From Crocinitomicaceae bacterium (lineage in GTDB: Bacteria > Bacteroidota > Bacteroidia > Flavobacteriales_D > Crocinitomicaceae), in assembly GCA_023264075.1 (NCBI GenBank), contig JALQTG010000067.1, positions 1 to 8,365 on the forward strand: a stretch of DNA of 8,365 nucleotides, in the 5' to 3' direction. Made by a program: the position numbers and the translations under genes. The notes beneath the pieces were generated by a model, which had not been told where the DNA came from, did no database searches, and saw only the letters and a program-made list of their open reading frames with translations. This document shows positions 1-7,394 of this stretch, in pieces. Every line of letters begins with the position of its first letter. The stretch's first letter is position 1.

Positions 1-2
1 AC

Positions 3-356
3 GTGGATGAAGTACTTATTTCAGAAGATTCTGTAGATATTTACAACCCGAAAGTGGTACAAGCTTCTATGGGAGCCATTTTTACTGTTCCTATTCGTTA
101 CGTAAATTTGATAACAACGCTAACGGGAATTGATAAACCGATCTATGGTGCTCTTTTAGAAGGCTCCAACGTATACCGTACTAAATTGGAGAGATCATGT
201 GTCTTACTCATGGGGAATGAAGGGAACGGAATCTCTCCTGAGTTACTTCCATTTGTTTCACATCCGATCACCATTCCAAAGTTCGGACAAGGTGAATCCC
301 TCAATGTAGCCATGGCCACTGGTATTTTATTGTCCGAACTGCGCCGCGAAAATTAA
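3..356 (+). CDS. TrmH/SpoU-family RNA 2'-O-ribose methyltransferase, C-terminal part (5' end outside window)
   Basis: The protein belongs to the SPOUT superfamily, whose SpoU/TrmH branch transfers a methyl group from S-adenosylmethionine to the 2'-OH of a ribose in rRNA or tRNA. Two of the three family motifs are visible in the 117 residues present. Motif 2 is LLMGNEGNGIS (about residues 68-78). Motif 3 is IPKFGQGESLNVAMATGILL (about residues 91-110), which forms the trefoil-knot SAM pocket. Upstream, DIYNPKVVQASMGAIFTVPI is the usual segment after motif 1. Motif 1 itself (N-x-G-x-x-x-R) must lie before the window. The GTG at position 3 encodes an internal valine and is not a start; the frame is open to the window edge. 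The stop is TAA at 354-356. The target nucleotide cannot be told from this part. The gene is convergent with the A2M gene, 96 bp away. Confidence 0.93.
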   Translation: MDEVLISEDSVDIYNPKVVQASMGAIFTVPIRYVNLITTLTGIDKPIYGALLEGSNVYRTKLERSCVLLMGNEGNGISPELLPFVSHPITIPKFGQGESLNVAMATGILLSELRREN

Positions 357-377
357 CCTACGAAGTGTAGAGTTTAG

Positions 378-399
378 CCCTTCGATAAGCTCAGGGTGA
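378..399. repeat. Short palindromic intergenic element of the CCCTTCGA...CTCAGGG type
   Basis: The sequence CCCTTCGATAAGCTCAGGG followed by TGA has CCCT/AGGG arms (378-381 and 393-396) around an 11-base loop. From memory, very similar strings (CCCTTCGACAAGCTCAGGGTGA and variants) recur between genes in many Bacteroidota and other genomes, so this is probably one copy of a dispersed repeat. It lies directly after the methyltransferase stop and next to the stronger hairpin at 400-440. The copy number cannot be assessed from one window. Confidence 0.5.
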
Positions 400-440
400 A
401 AGTTTAGAATTCAGAGTTATTAATGCTGAATTCTAAACTT
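400..440. terminator. Perfect 15-bp hairpin between convergent genes, probable bidirectional terminator
   Basis: The arms AAGTTTAGAATTCAG (400-414) and CTGAATTCTAAACTT (426-440) are exact reverse complements around an 11-base loop (415-425). The hairpin sits 44 bp after the methyltransferase stop and 13 bp after the A2M stop, so it could end both transcripts. The stem is AT-rich and neither strand has a clean T-run after it, so it is not a textbook intrinsic terminator; it may act as an mRNA 3'-end stabiliser. The heptamer AGTTTAG of the left arm also occurs at 371-377 and could pair alternatively with 433-439. Confidence 0.6.
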
Positions 441-452
441 ACTCATTGTTTC

Positions 453-3400
453 TTAGTCATTTTCAACTTTAGGTTGTGGCACCACTTCCACCCGCCCACC
501 GGATTGAAAAGCTTTAATGTCTCCATCGTACATTGCTTCTGCTAGAATACCAGGCAAGTAAAACTTACCCAAGTAAGCGGCATTCAATTTCACTTTTAGT
601 TGAATCGATTTTCCAGCATTGAGGTTGAAGTAAGAATAAATGCGATCGTCTCGAATATCTTGGTAATCAATGCCTGTTCCAGCAGAATACCCATCCATAC
701 GAGAATTGTGTACCTCCCAACCAGAAGGGAATATCTGACTTAATGCCAATTCGGACAAGTTACCGCGATCCCCATTATTCTTCACAGTGACTTCCATGGT
801 GAAATCCGTTCCTTGTTCAATCTTGAATGGATCAAGCGGAGCTTTCGTATGACTGTTGTAATAGCGAATGTCCATCGAGAGCACTTCACTCATCGACGGC
901 TGTGTACCCGGCATCGGTATTCCAGTATGCGCGATGCGTACGAAAATTTTCTGATCTCCATTGTTGACGATGTTAAGGCGCTGGTTTTTGCCTTTCAGCG
1001 GATGTTGAACCACCGACCTAGCTGTTCGTTTCGTTAATTGTGTACCATTGTCAAATTGGTACGCATATTCCATTATGCTGCTCGCCGAGGCATCTGCATT
1101 AATAAATTTACTCACCGCCATTAAAGAGAACGCAATGGTTTGGGTACTCATCCAACGGGTACCACTCACCTCTTTCGCTAGCTTCATGGCTAACTTCATT
1201 CCCTCTTTGTCTTCACCTAATAAGGTCAATACTTCCAAGACCATGGCGTCATCACGGGTCGAGCTTCCGAACGTGTGATTGACAGATTTACTGAATTGCA
1301 CAGGTGCTTTTGGATTGACTAACGTAAGCGCCACGTCCTTTCTTCCAGCCAATACATATGCTCCAGCTAATCTCCATTTTGCTTGGGGTGTCAAATTATT
1401 TTTTTCGCGTAAACGATTCATAGCTCCTAAGTCTTCTTCATTCATTAGGGCAAGAACATAAAGTCTATACGCTTGTGTAAGGTCGTTATACGCTCGTGAG
1501 TTTTGAGTTTCAGAAGATGACCAGTTTTTCGCCATACTCCGTTGGTCATTGATCCATCGTCGTTTCGTATAATATGGTAGCGTATAACCCGCTTTTTCAG
1601 CTTCAGCCATAAAGTGCCCAGTGTATACGGATGCCCATTCATTCACGCGCGTCCCTCCGGGCCAATAGGATAAGGAACCACTTCCTGTCATATGCAGTTG
1701 AATTTCATCCAACGCAGCCACCACATGTTGTTGCATCCGCTTCCGTTCGTCTTGGTCTACGTCCATGATTTTCGTTAAATACAATTGAGGAAATGCTGCA
1801 GAAACAGTTTGCTCCAAGCATCCGTGTGGATATGCCATGAGGTAACCTAATCGTTCTTCAAGGTTCAAACTTGGAATGCTCGAAATTTCGATGCTCGCTT
1901 CATTCGTTCCTTTATTCCCTTTTAATACCAGCTCATGATCTAACGATTTACCTGGCTCTAAAACAAATTGCTCAGTCCATGTCATCGCTGGGTTGCTCGG
2001 ACGCACGTCAAGTTCTATTTCATCGCGCGCGGTATAATTTTCATCACCCGCAGTTACCATCACCTCTCCTATTCCAATATGGTCTTTTACACGCACTTTA
2101 AAATTGACAATCTTATCTCCTTTCGCTAAGAAACGTGCTTTCAATTCTTGGTCACCTACAACTTCCAACTTATCGTTGGTCTTCACTTTTACGGTAACAA
2201 TCTTACCTTTCTCGTCCATGTTAAATACATTGATGGGAAGCGTCACTGTTTCACCTGGACCGAGAACACGTGGAAGCGTGGCAAGCACCATAACTGAACT
2301 TCGAACAGGAACTGCTTTTTCTGCTGATCCATAATCTTCCTTCTGCCCTTTTGCTGCAACCATTATCCGAACGGAACCTACATAGTTAGGGATCTCCACT
2401 TCATGTTTGTTTTCCGTTGTTCCGTCGTAATAATAAGGCCCCATAAAGCGCACCATTGGTTTAAATCGATTCGCTGAAGGATTCGCTTTTGTATTGATTT
2501 CAGCATCACCTCCAACAGCTAAAAGTTGATCGATTCTTGCTCCATAAGCCCCTAAAACGTCATCATATACATCCCACGTGCGAATACCCAATGCTTCTTT
2601 CGAATAAAAGTGACTCCAAGGCTGTGGCGTTTTGAAATTCGTTAAATCCAACAAGCCTTCATCGACCACGGCTAACGTATACGTCATGGGCTTCTTCTCC
2701 GAATTGCTTATCTTAATGTGAGCCGTTGTTTCTGGTGAAAGTTCATCCTTCATTGCAATCACCGGAGTAATGTGCGTGTTCGGATCTTCCACCTGAATAG
2801 GCACAACTCCATACATGCGGATAGGTAAATCGTTTCCGGTAACTGCGTGTGGTTGCGAAAGCGTGACATGCACGTAAACGTTGGGCGCCATTTCAGCCGT
2901 TGTCTTGAAAGCTAGTTGGGTCTCGCCTTCCGTGGTGGTTACCCAGAACTTTTCAAGAATCGCTGTACCATTTTCAACTGTAACAATAGCACGACCAACT
3001 TTAGGAGAAGGGATAGTCACTTTGACTTCTTCACCAATCGCGTACTTCTCCTTATCTGTTGAGAATCCTAACATAGCAGCATTTTCATCCGCTTTTCGAT
3101 TCGTTCGTGCCCAATAGGGCCAATCTACTGAGAATAATTTCCCTGTGGAATGTCCATCCTCGTGGGTAATCTTCACATAATAGCGTCCCCAATCCGCCTT
3201 GTCCGCTTTAAATGAGATGGAACCCTTACCATTCGTTAATGTCAACTGTTCATTCGAAATTGGCACAGTGGAAGATCGATTGATGTAGCTGGAAATATTT
3301 CTGTTGTAAGAATCCCACCACCAATTGTTATCGATACGGTAGATGGTAACATTCACATTACCGCTTTTCAATTTACCTTCATCTGTAAGCAAGACAATGT

Positions 3401-5984
3401 CGAACGTATGGGATTTGTCCGTTAACAAGGTTCCACCCCATAAGTCGCCTTCTGGCAACTGGAGTCCCACGTAATGTTTAAAAGGAGAATAATTAAACAT
3501 GCGTCTGTCAATGCTGAAATCGCCTCCTCCTTCAAATACTTTTGTCGTGAACGTCGCCTGGAGCATACCAGGTGCAGACGATTGAACATTGATTTCTGGA
3601 GAAAACGATACCTTACCTGTATTGTCTAAATTCCCTTCAAAGGCAACGGACTCTTTGGAATAAAAACGTTTCAATGGATCATCAAATTGGTACCCTTCAT
3701 ACCCTTTGAATTGAGTGTATCCGCCCGTCAAACGCATTTCAACAACTCCTTTCAACCCTCCTGCACTTGCACCATGCAGCCATTGTGAAAACAATTGAAG
3801 CTCATCTGACCGGCCATAACGCAACATCTTTCCTGCAGCGGTCAATTCCACTTTTAATCGATTGGGCTTCACCGTTTCAACCTTAATCACTTTTGAGAAC
3901 ACGTGATTCCCGAGTTCCACTTGTGCTATGTAATTCCCTGTAATCGCTTTACTGTCGGTAACTGCGCGGAAGTTATATAAATCATTCAGCGAGTACCGTT
4001 TAATTTGTTGGTTCACCGTTACACCTTGTGGGTTTTTCAACGTGAATTTCACTGGGTGTGTGGCGGGAAGCACGTCGCGCGAATCCTCCAGCATGAAGCT
4101 AACGTAAATTGAATCCCCTGGTCGACGCACATCGCGCTCCGTGTAAATAAATCCTTTTACCCCTTGTGCGACATACTGCCCGGAAACATCGAACTTAGAA
4201 ATCGACTTCGAATCGTTGTCGCGCAAACGCAAGTACGTGGATTGTCCATTATGTTTCACAACTGCTACAAACGGTTTGTCATCCGAACGCATGATTAAGG
4301 TTCCCAGCTCGTCGGTTGTTCCTGTTGCCAACAATTCCTGTTGAAACGAATACAATTCAACTGAAGCACCTGAAATCGGCAGTGTTGTTTTTAAGTTGGA
4401 CACAAACAGGTGTAATTGCTCATCTTGACCGGCTTTAGCAACTACGGCAATATCTGAAACAACGACATTTTTGCTCGTTGCCTTATTGCGGTAGAAGCGA
4501 TTTCCGCATGGGTTGCGCCAGTCATCAATATCATCGTATTCATAGTCATAGTAATAATCATCGTACCAACTGTTTACTTGCCAGTCTTGCTCCGACCATC
4601 CGCTCTTTTCATTGGCCAATAACGTGATATCTTCTGCGGGGCTGTCACAGGCATAAATCGCGTGTTCTTTCGCGAAAGACAAGGTAACCCGGTACATGGC
4701 AGTTGGATCTTCTTGAATAAACTGAGAGATATCCACTGCGAAATTATTCCATTCCCTCAAGTTCTTAGTATCGTCAAGGAAAATGGTTTGACGCCATATA
4801 TCCTTCCCTACTCGCTTAATACCACGATCACCGCTCAGTTGATTCTCTTGTAGGAATTGAAGGATGTTACCAGCATGAATTTTCGTTACGAATACATCGA
4901 TAGCTTTTAGGTTCACCGCACGGAATGGGAAGTGTGCACCATCTGTTGTAGGTAAAATAGTCCCTTGACCTAACACCTCCAAGGACGGAGGTAATTCATT
5001 GAAATGTAATTCTGTAGTTTGATTGGCTTGAAGGGAAAAACCGGCGTTACTTTTTATTCCCTTAAACAACTTTAGGGTAACTCTTCCCGACAATTGTTCG
5101 TTCGGAAAGATTTTCATGCGATTCCCATCAAACGTAATGTCCACCGCATCTCGGTCATCGAGCATAACCAATCCTTCAATGTCTTGCATAGGATCAAGTT
5201 CTTCTGAAAACACGATTAGTGCATGCTGCGCTCCTTTTGTAGAGGTTGTTGCCCGGATTAGTTTAAACTCACCCTTGGCTGGCACGACGATATCATGCTG
5301 AATGGCGCTTCCGAAAAATGCCTTATCTCCAGATAACTGCATTTTTGTCTCTGCATCATTACGAAGCACTCTATCCGAAACAAAGCGATGTACATTTCCC
5401 TTGCCAACGGACCATTTAAGCCCTATCGATGCTCCTTTGTAATTCATTTTCACGGCGTTGAACAACGCTGCAGTATCGATAACATCCGTTGCGATGACAC
5501 TTCCTTGAACTTCTACATAGTCGTCTCCGATATTATTAAATTGATCATACACCAATTGAATGACGAGGTCTTTCGTTTTGAAATAGAACTGAAACTGTTT
5601 CAATTCATCGCCTACCGTTTTGATTTTACCCAAGTCAAATTGAGCATCGTATACCGTTCCAGATGGAAGTTCGGAAGTTGGAACAAAGCGCACTGTGTAT
5701 GGATTGTCCCAAATGATCGTTCCATCAATCTTCGGCTCGAACGTAAATAAGTCATTCGGCAACGCCTCTCCCATAGCCTTCATCTCGTGGTAGGCCTCCG
5801 ACAGTTCAATGACGATATCTGATTTTTTACTCAATAGACCTCCCGAAAATCCGCTAATATGGGACATAAAGCGCTGGTCGATTTCAGAAACAGTAGGCAG
5901 TTCAACGGATTGTTTTCCAGTATTACAGTTAGTAACGAGTAAAAGAATAAATAATGACATTAAAAGGATTTGCTGGCTCTTCAT
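453..5984 (-). CDS. Bacterial alpha-2-macroglobulin family lipoprotein with thioester (1843 aa)
   Basis: This is a large envelope protein of the bacterial A2M type (E. coli YfhM relatives, about 1650 aa). Family members trap proteases through a bait region and a reactive internal thioester. A lipoprotein signal covers residues 1-19 with the lipid-bearing Cys at 20 (LLVTNC). N-terminal beta-sandwich (MG-like) domains follow. An A2M_N-type MG2 motif is at about 612-624 (FIYTERDVRRPGD), and DEGLLDLTNF is at 1108-1117. The A2M signature spans about 1176-1245 (PMVRFMGP through MVLATLPRVLGPGE). The thioester is GCLEQ (Cys1389 to Gln1392) in an alpha-helical TED domain running to about 1640. A C-terminal receptor-binding-like domain contains DIRDDR at 1776. 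The only other cysteines are 446 and 493, flanking an Asp/Tyr-rich loop, a likely disulfide. The start is ATG at 5984, supported by the signal peptide. No pbpC partner gene is visible next to it. Family assignment is firm; protease trapping is inferred. Confidence 0.96.
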   Translation of the reverse strand: MKSQQILLMSLFILLLVTNCNTGKQSVELPTVSEIDQRFMSHISGFSGGLLSKKSDIVIELSEAYHEMKAMGEALPNDLFTFEPKIDGTIIWDNPYTVRFVPTSELPSGTVYDAQFDLGKIKTVGDELKQFQFYFKTKDLVIQLVYDQFNNIGDDYVEVQGSVIATDVIDTAALFNAVKMNYKGASIGLKWSVGKGNVHRFVSDRVLRNDAETKMQLSGDKAFFGSAIQHDIVVPAKGEFKLIRATTSTKGAQHALIVFSEELDPMQDIEGLVMLDDRDAVDITFDGNRMKIFPNEQLSGRVTLKLFKGIKSNAGFSLQANQTTELHFNELPPSLEVLGQGTILPTTDGAHFPFRAVNLKAIDVFVTKIHAGNILQFLQENQLSGDRGIKRVGKDIWRQTIFLDDTKNLREWNNFAVDISQFIQEDPTAMYRVTLSFAKEHAIYACDSPAEDITLLANEKSGWSEQDWQVNSWYDDYYYDYEYDDIDDWRNPCGNRFYRNKATSKNVVVSDIAVVAKAGQDEQLHLFVSNLKTTLPISGASVELYSFQQELLATGTTDELGTLIMRSDDKPFVAVVKHNGQSTYLRLRDNDSKSISKFDVSGQYVAQGVKGFIYTERDVRRPGDSIYVSFMLEDSRDVLPATHPVKFTLKNPQGVTVNQQIKRYSLNDLYNFRAVTDSKAITGNYIAQVELGNHVFSKVIKVETVKPNRLKVELTAAGKMLRYGRSDELQLFSQWLHGASAGGLKGVVEMRLTGGYTQFKGYEGYQFDDPLKRFYSKESVAFEGNLDNTGKVSFSPEINVQSSAPGMLQATFTTKVFEGGGDFSIDRRMFNYSPFKHYVGLQLPEGDLWGGTLLTDKSHTFDIVLLTDEGKLKSGNVNVTIYRIDNNWWWDSYNRNISSYINRSSTVPISNEQLTLTNGKGSISFKADKADWGRYYVKITHEDGHSTGKLFSVDWPYWARTNRKADENAAMLGFSTDKEKYAIGEEVKVTIPSPKVGRAIVTVENGTAILEKFWVTTTEGETQLAFKTTAEMAPNVYVHVTLSQPHAVTGNDLPIRMYGVVPIQVEDPNTHITPVIAMKDELSPETTAHIKISNSEKKPMTYTLAVVDEGLLDLTNFKTPQPWSHFYSKEALGIRTWDVYDDVLGAYGARIDQLLAVGGDAEINTKANPSANRFKPMVRFMGPYYYDGTTENKHEVEIPNYVGSVRIMVAAKGQKEDYGSAEKAVPVRSSVMVLATLPRVLGPGETVTLPINVFNMDEKGKIVTVKVKTNDKLEVVGDQELKARFLAKGDKIVNFKVRVKDHIGIGEVMVTAGDENYTARDEIELDVRPSNPAMTWTEQFVLEPGKSLDHELVLKGNKGTNEASIEISSIPSLNLEERLGYLMAYPHGCLEQTVSAAFPQLYLTKIMDVDQDERKRMQQHVVAALDEIQLHMTGSGSLSYWPGGTRVNEWASVYTGHFMAEAEKAGYTLPYYTKRRWINDQRSMAKNWSSSETQNSRAYNDLTQAYRLYVLALMNEEDLGAMNRLREKNNLTPQAKWRLAGAYVLAGRKDVALTLVNPKAPVQFSKSVNHTFGSSTRDDAMVLEVLTLLGEDKEGMKLAMKLAKEVSGTRWMSTQTIAFSLMAVSKFINADASASSIMEYAYQFDNGTQLTKRTARSVVQHPLKGKNQRLNIVNNGDQKIFVRIAHTGIPMPGTQPSMSEVLSMDIRYYNSHTKAPLDPFKIEQGTDFTMEVTVKNNGDRGNLSELALSQIFPSGWEVHNSRMDGYSAGTGIDYQDIRDDRIYSYFNLNAGKSIQLKVKLNAAYLGKFYLPGILAEAMYDGDIKAFQSGGRVEVVPQPKVEND

Positions 5985-6023
5985 AGATCAATTAAATTAG
6001 GAGATTGGAATATAGTAAAAATT

Positions 6024-6044
6024 AATGAAATTATTCATTTCATT
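6024..6044. repeat. 8-bp inverted repeat upstream of the A2M gene, possible operator
   Basis: AATGAAAT (6024-6031) and ATTTCATT (6037-6044) are exact reverse complements separated by 5 bases. The element sits 39-60 bases before the A2M start codon, a suitable place for a repressor or activator site. In DNA this AT-rich, a repeat of this size can arise by chance, so the functional reading is weak. Confidence 0.25.
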
Positions 6045-6385
6045 GAATAGTTTGAAAAGTCTATTACTTTCTAAGTACTAAATAATGAGGCGATTTTTAC
6101 GACAAACTTTAATCAATTCTGAAATAATACGTGTTTTTTTTTGATAAATAACAAATCCCCAATACTTCTTGAAAATTTCTTTGGTTTTAATGAAGACAAC
6201 CTTTTTTATTTCTTTTAGATGAACTTTATACCCAACATTTACATTTCAACGCTTTAGACTTCATAATTTCAAAAAAAACTAAGAATTACTAAAATCAAAT
6301 AACACAACCTTACATTTAATAAACACACTTAAGTAAGATGTTAAATTAATTTTCTTTATCGTCTCCTGAAAATTTTATTATAGTG

Positions 6386-6393
6386 TATTTTTG
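6386..6393 (+). promoter_or_regulatory. Candidate Bacteroidota -7 box (TATTTTTG) for the isoaspartyl peptidase gene
   Basis: TATTTTTG matches the Bacteroidota sigma-70 -7 consensus TAnnTTTG exactly and ends 12 bases before the ATG at 6406. A consensus -33 TTG at 19-20 bp upstream is absent; the nearest similar triplet is CTG at 6366-6368 with a 17-bp spacer. If used, transcription would start near 6400 and leave only a few bases of leader. The same octamer precedes the cyanophycinase gene. Confidence 0.42.
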
Positions 6394-6405
6394 AAAAAAA
6401 AAGAG

Positions 6406-7335
6406 ATGAAAACATATTCTATAGCTATACATGGAGGTGCTGGGACTTTGGTGAAAGGCATGATGACAAAGAATTTAGAAAATCAATATAAAGCTGCCTT
6501 GAAAGAAGCACTCAATGCAGGGTTTTCAGTTTTAGCAAACGGAGGAACTTCAGTTGATGCCGTGAAAGAATCGGTAATTATATTGGAAAATTCACATTTA
6601 TTCAATGCGGGGAAAGGAGCTGTTTTTACAGCTGACGGAACACATGAAATGGATGCTTCCATTATGGATGGAAAGAGTTTGAATGCCGGAGCAGTCAGTT
6701 TAATTTCCGGAATAAAAAATCCAATTTCTTTAGCATATGATGTGATGGAAAAGAGTGAGCATGTTTTTTTAGCTGGCGAAGGAGCTATGAAATTTGCTAA
6801 AATGAACAATTACACGATGGAGCCAGCATCTTATTTTTTTGATGATTTTCGCCATGAACAATGGCTTGAACTTAAGGATACAGATAGCTTTCAACTCGAT
6901 CATGCAAAGAAAAAAGATAGTAAATTCGGTACTGTGGGTGCTGTTGCATGCGACATTAATGGGAACATTGCCGCCGCAACTTCAACTGGCGGTATGACAA
7001 ACAAACGTTTTGGCAGAGTCGGAGACAGTCCTATGATTGGAGCGGGTAATTATGCCAATAATAAAACCTGTGCTATTTCTTGCACAGGTAGTGGTGAATT
7101 TTTTATTCGAGGTGTTGTTGCCTATGATGTCGCTTGTTTAATTGAACACAAAGGAATGTCCTTATCGGACGCTTCAAACGAGGTGATTCACAAAAGAATT
7201 TTGGAAATTGGCGGTGATGGGGGGTTAATTGCGGTTGATTCCGAAGGAAACGTTTCCATGCCTTTTAATACAGAAGGTATGTACAGGGCAACGAAATCTT
7301 CCAATGGATATGAAGAGATTTCAATTTATAAATAG
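6406..7335 (+). CDS. iaaA: Isoaspartyl peptidase / plant-type L-asparaginase (Ntn-hydrolase, peptidase family T2)
   Basis: The enzyme hydrolyses beta-aspartyl (isoaspartyl) dipeptides and, to a lesser degree, L-asparagine. It is made as a precursor that cuts itself before a threonine to give alpha and beta subunits. Visible motifs are HGGAGT near the N-terminus, NAGKGAVFTADGTHEMDASI (the family's Asp-Ala-Ser-Ile loop), and the cleavage site FG/TVGAVACD with nucleophile Thr176. ATSTGGMTNK (Thr194), GRVGDSP (Arg204, Asp207) and TGSGE (Thr227, Gly228) follow. These line up at a constant offset of 3 with E. coli IaaA (Thr179, Thr197, Arg207, Asp210, Thr230). Length is 309 aa against 321 for IaaA. 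I chose ATG 6406 because the protein then begins MKTYSIAIHGGAGT as in the family; an in-frame TTG at 6391 overlaps the -7 box. No signal peptide, so cytoplasmic. Next to cyanophycinase, beta-Asp-Arg is the likely substrate (inference). Confidence 0.95.
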   Translation: MKTYSIAIHGGAGTLVKGMMTKNLENQYKAALKEALNAGFSVLANGGTSVDAVKESVIILENSHLFNAGKGAVFTADGTHEMDASIMDGKSLNAGAVSLISGIKNPISLAYDVMEKSEHVFLAGEGAMKFAKMNNYTMEPASYFFDDFRHEQWLELKDTDSFQLDHAKKKDSKFGTVGAVACDINGNIAAATSTGGMTNKRFGRVGDSPMIGAGNYANNKTCAISCTGSGEFFIRGVVAYDVACLIEHKGMSLSDASNEVIHKRILEIGGDGGLIAVDSEGNVSMPFNTEGMYRATKSSNGYEEISIYK

Positions 7336-7394
7336 AATTATAAATTCTGATTCATTCATGATAGATATAAAATTCAAAGAATAAATAATTCTAT
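7332..7394. repeat. Inverted repeat spanning both stop codons of the convergent genes, weak terminator candidate
   Basis: ATAGAATTAT (7332-7341) and ATAATTCTAT (7385-7394) are exact 10-base reverse complements around 43 bases. Each arm contains the TAG stop of one gene (7333-7335 on plus, 7393-7391 on minus). Two small hairpins are also possible: AGAATT-ATA-AATTCT (7334-7348) and AGAAT-AAATA-ATTCT (7378-7392). All stems are AT-only or nearly so, with no T-run, so termination here is uncertain. The 55 bp between the two stops contain nothing else that I recognise. Confidence 0.35.

Larger units (their letters stand above)
5985..6405. other. AT-rich intergenic region between divergent A2M and isoaspartyl peptidase genes
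   Basis: I see no gene in this stretch. Hand counting gives 83 G+C in the 360 bases 6001-6360, about 23%, far below the flanking genes. It should hold both divergent promoters. For the peptidase there is an exact TAnnTTTG box at 6386-6393. For the A2M gene no exact match exists; the nearest is TAATTTTT on the minus strand (6024 to 6017), 32 bases before the ATG, without a convincing -33 TTG. An 8-bp inverted repeat lies at 6024-6044 and an ACTTAAGT palindrome at 6327-6334. Poly-A and poly-T tracts (around 6134-6142 and 6269-6277) could give curved DNA. No tRNA-like or riboswitch-like fold was recognised. Confidence 0.7.

Noticed and set aside
813..5750. Plus-strand open frames of 60-120 codons inside the A2M gene (for example 813-1037, 2104-2334, 5388-5750).
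   Set aside because: They lie wholly antisense to a clearly coding 1843-codon gene, show no family motifs, and are expected shadows of that frame.
6226..6264. Minus-strand mini-ORF of 12 codons (MKSKALKCKCWV) in the AT-rich spacer, considered as a leader peptide.
   Set aside because: It is far from the A2M start, has no attenuator-like hairpin behind it, and is short enough to occur by chance.
6391..6405. Upstream TTG start for the isoaspartyl peptidase, adding five lysine-rich residues.
   Set aside because: It overlaps the candidate -7 box, and the family N-terminus begins right at the downstream ATG at 6406.
6483..6809. 108-codon minus-strand frame inside the isoaspartyl peptidase gene.
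   Set aside because: It is antisense to conserved motifs of the T2 peptidase and has no recognisable domain.
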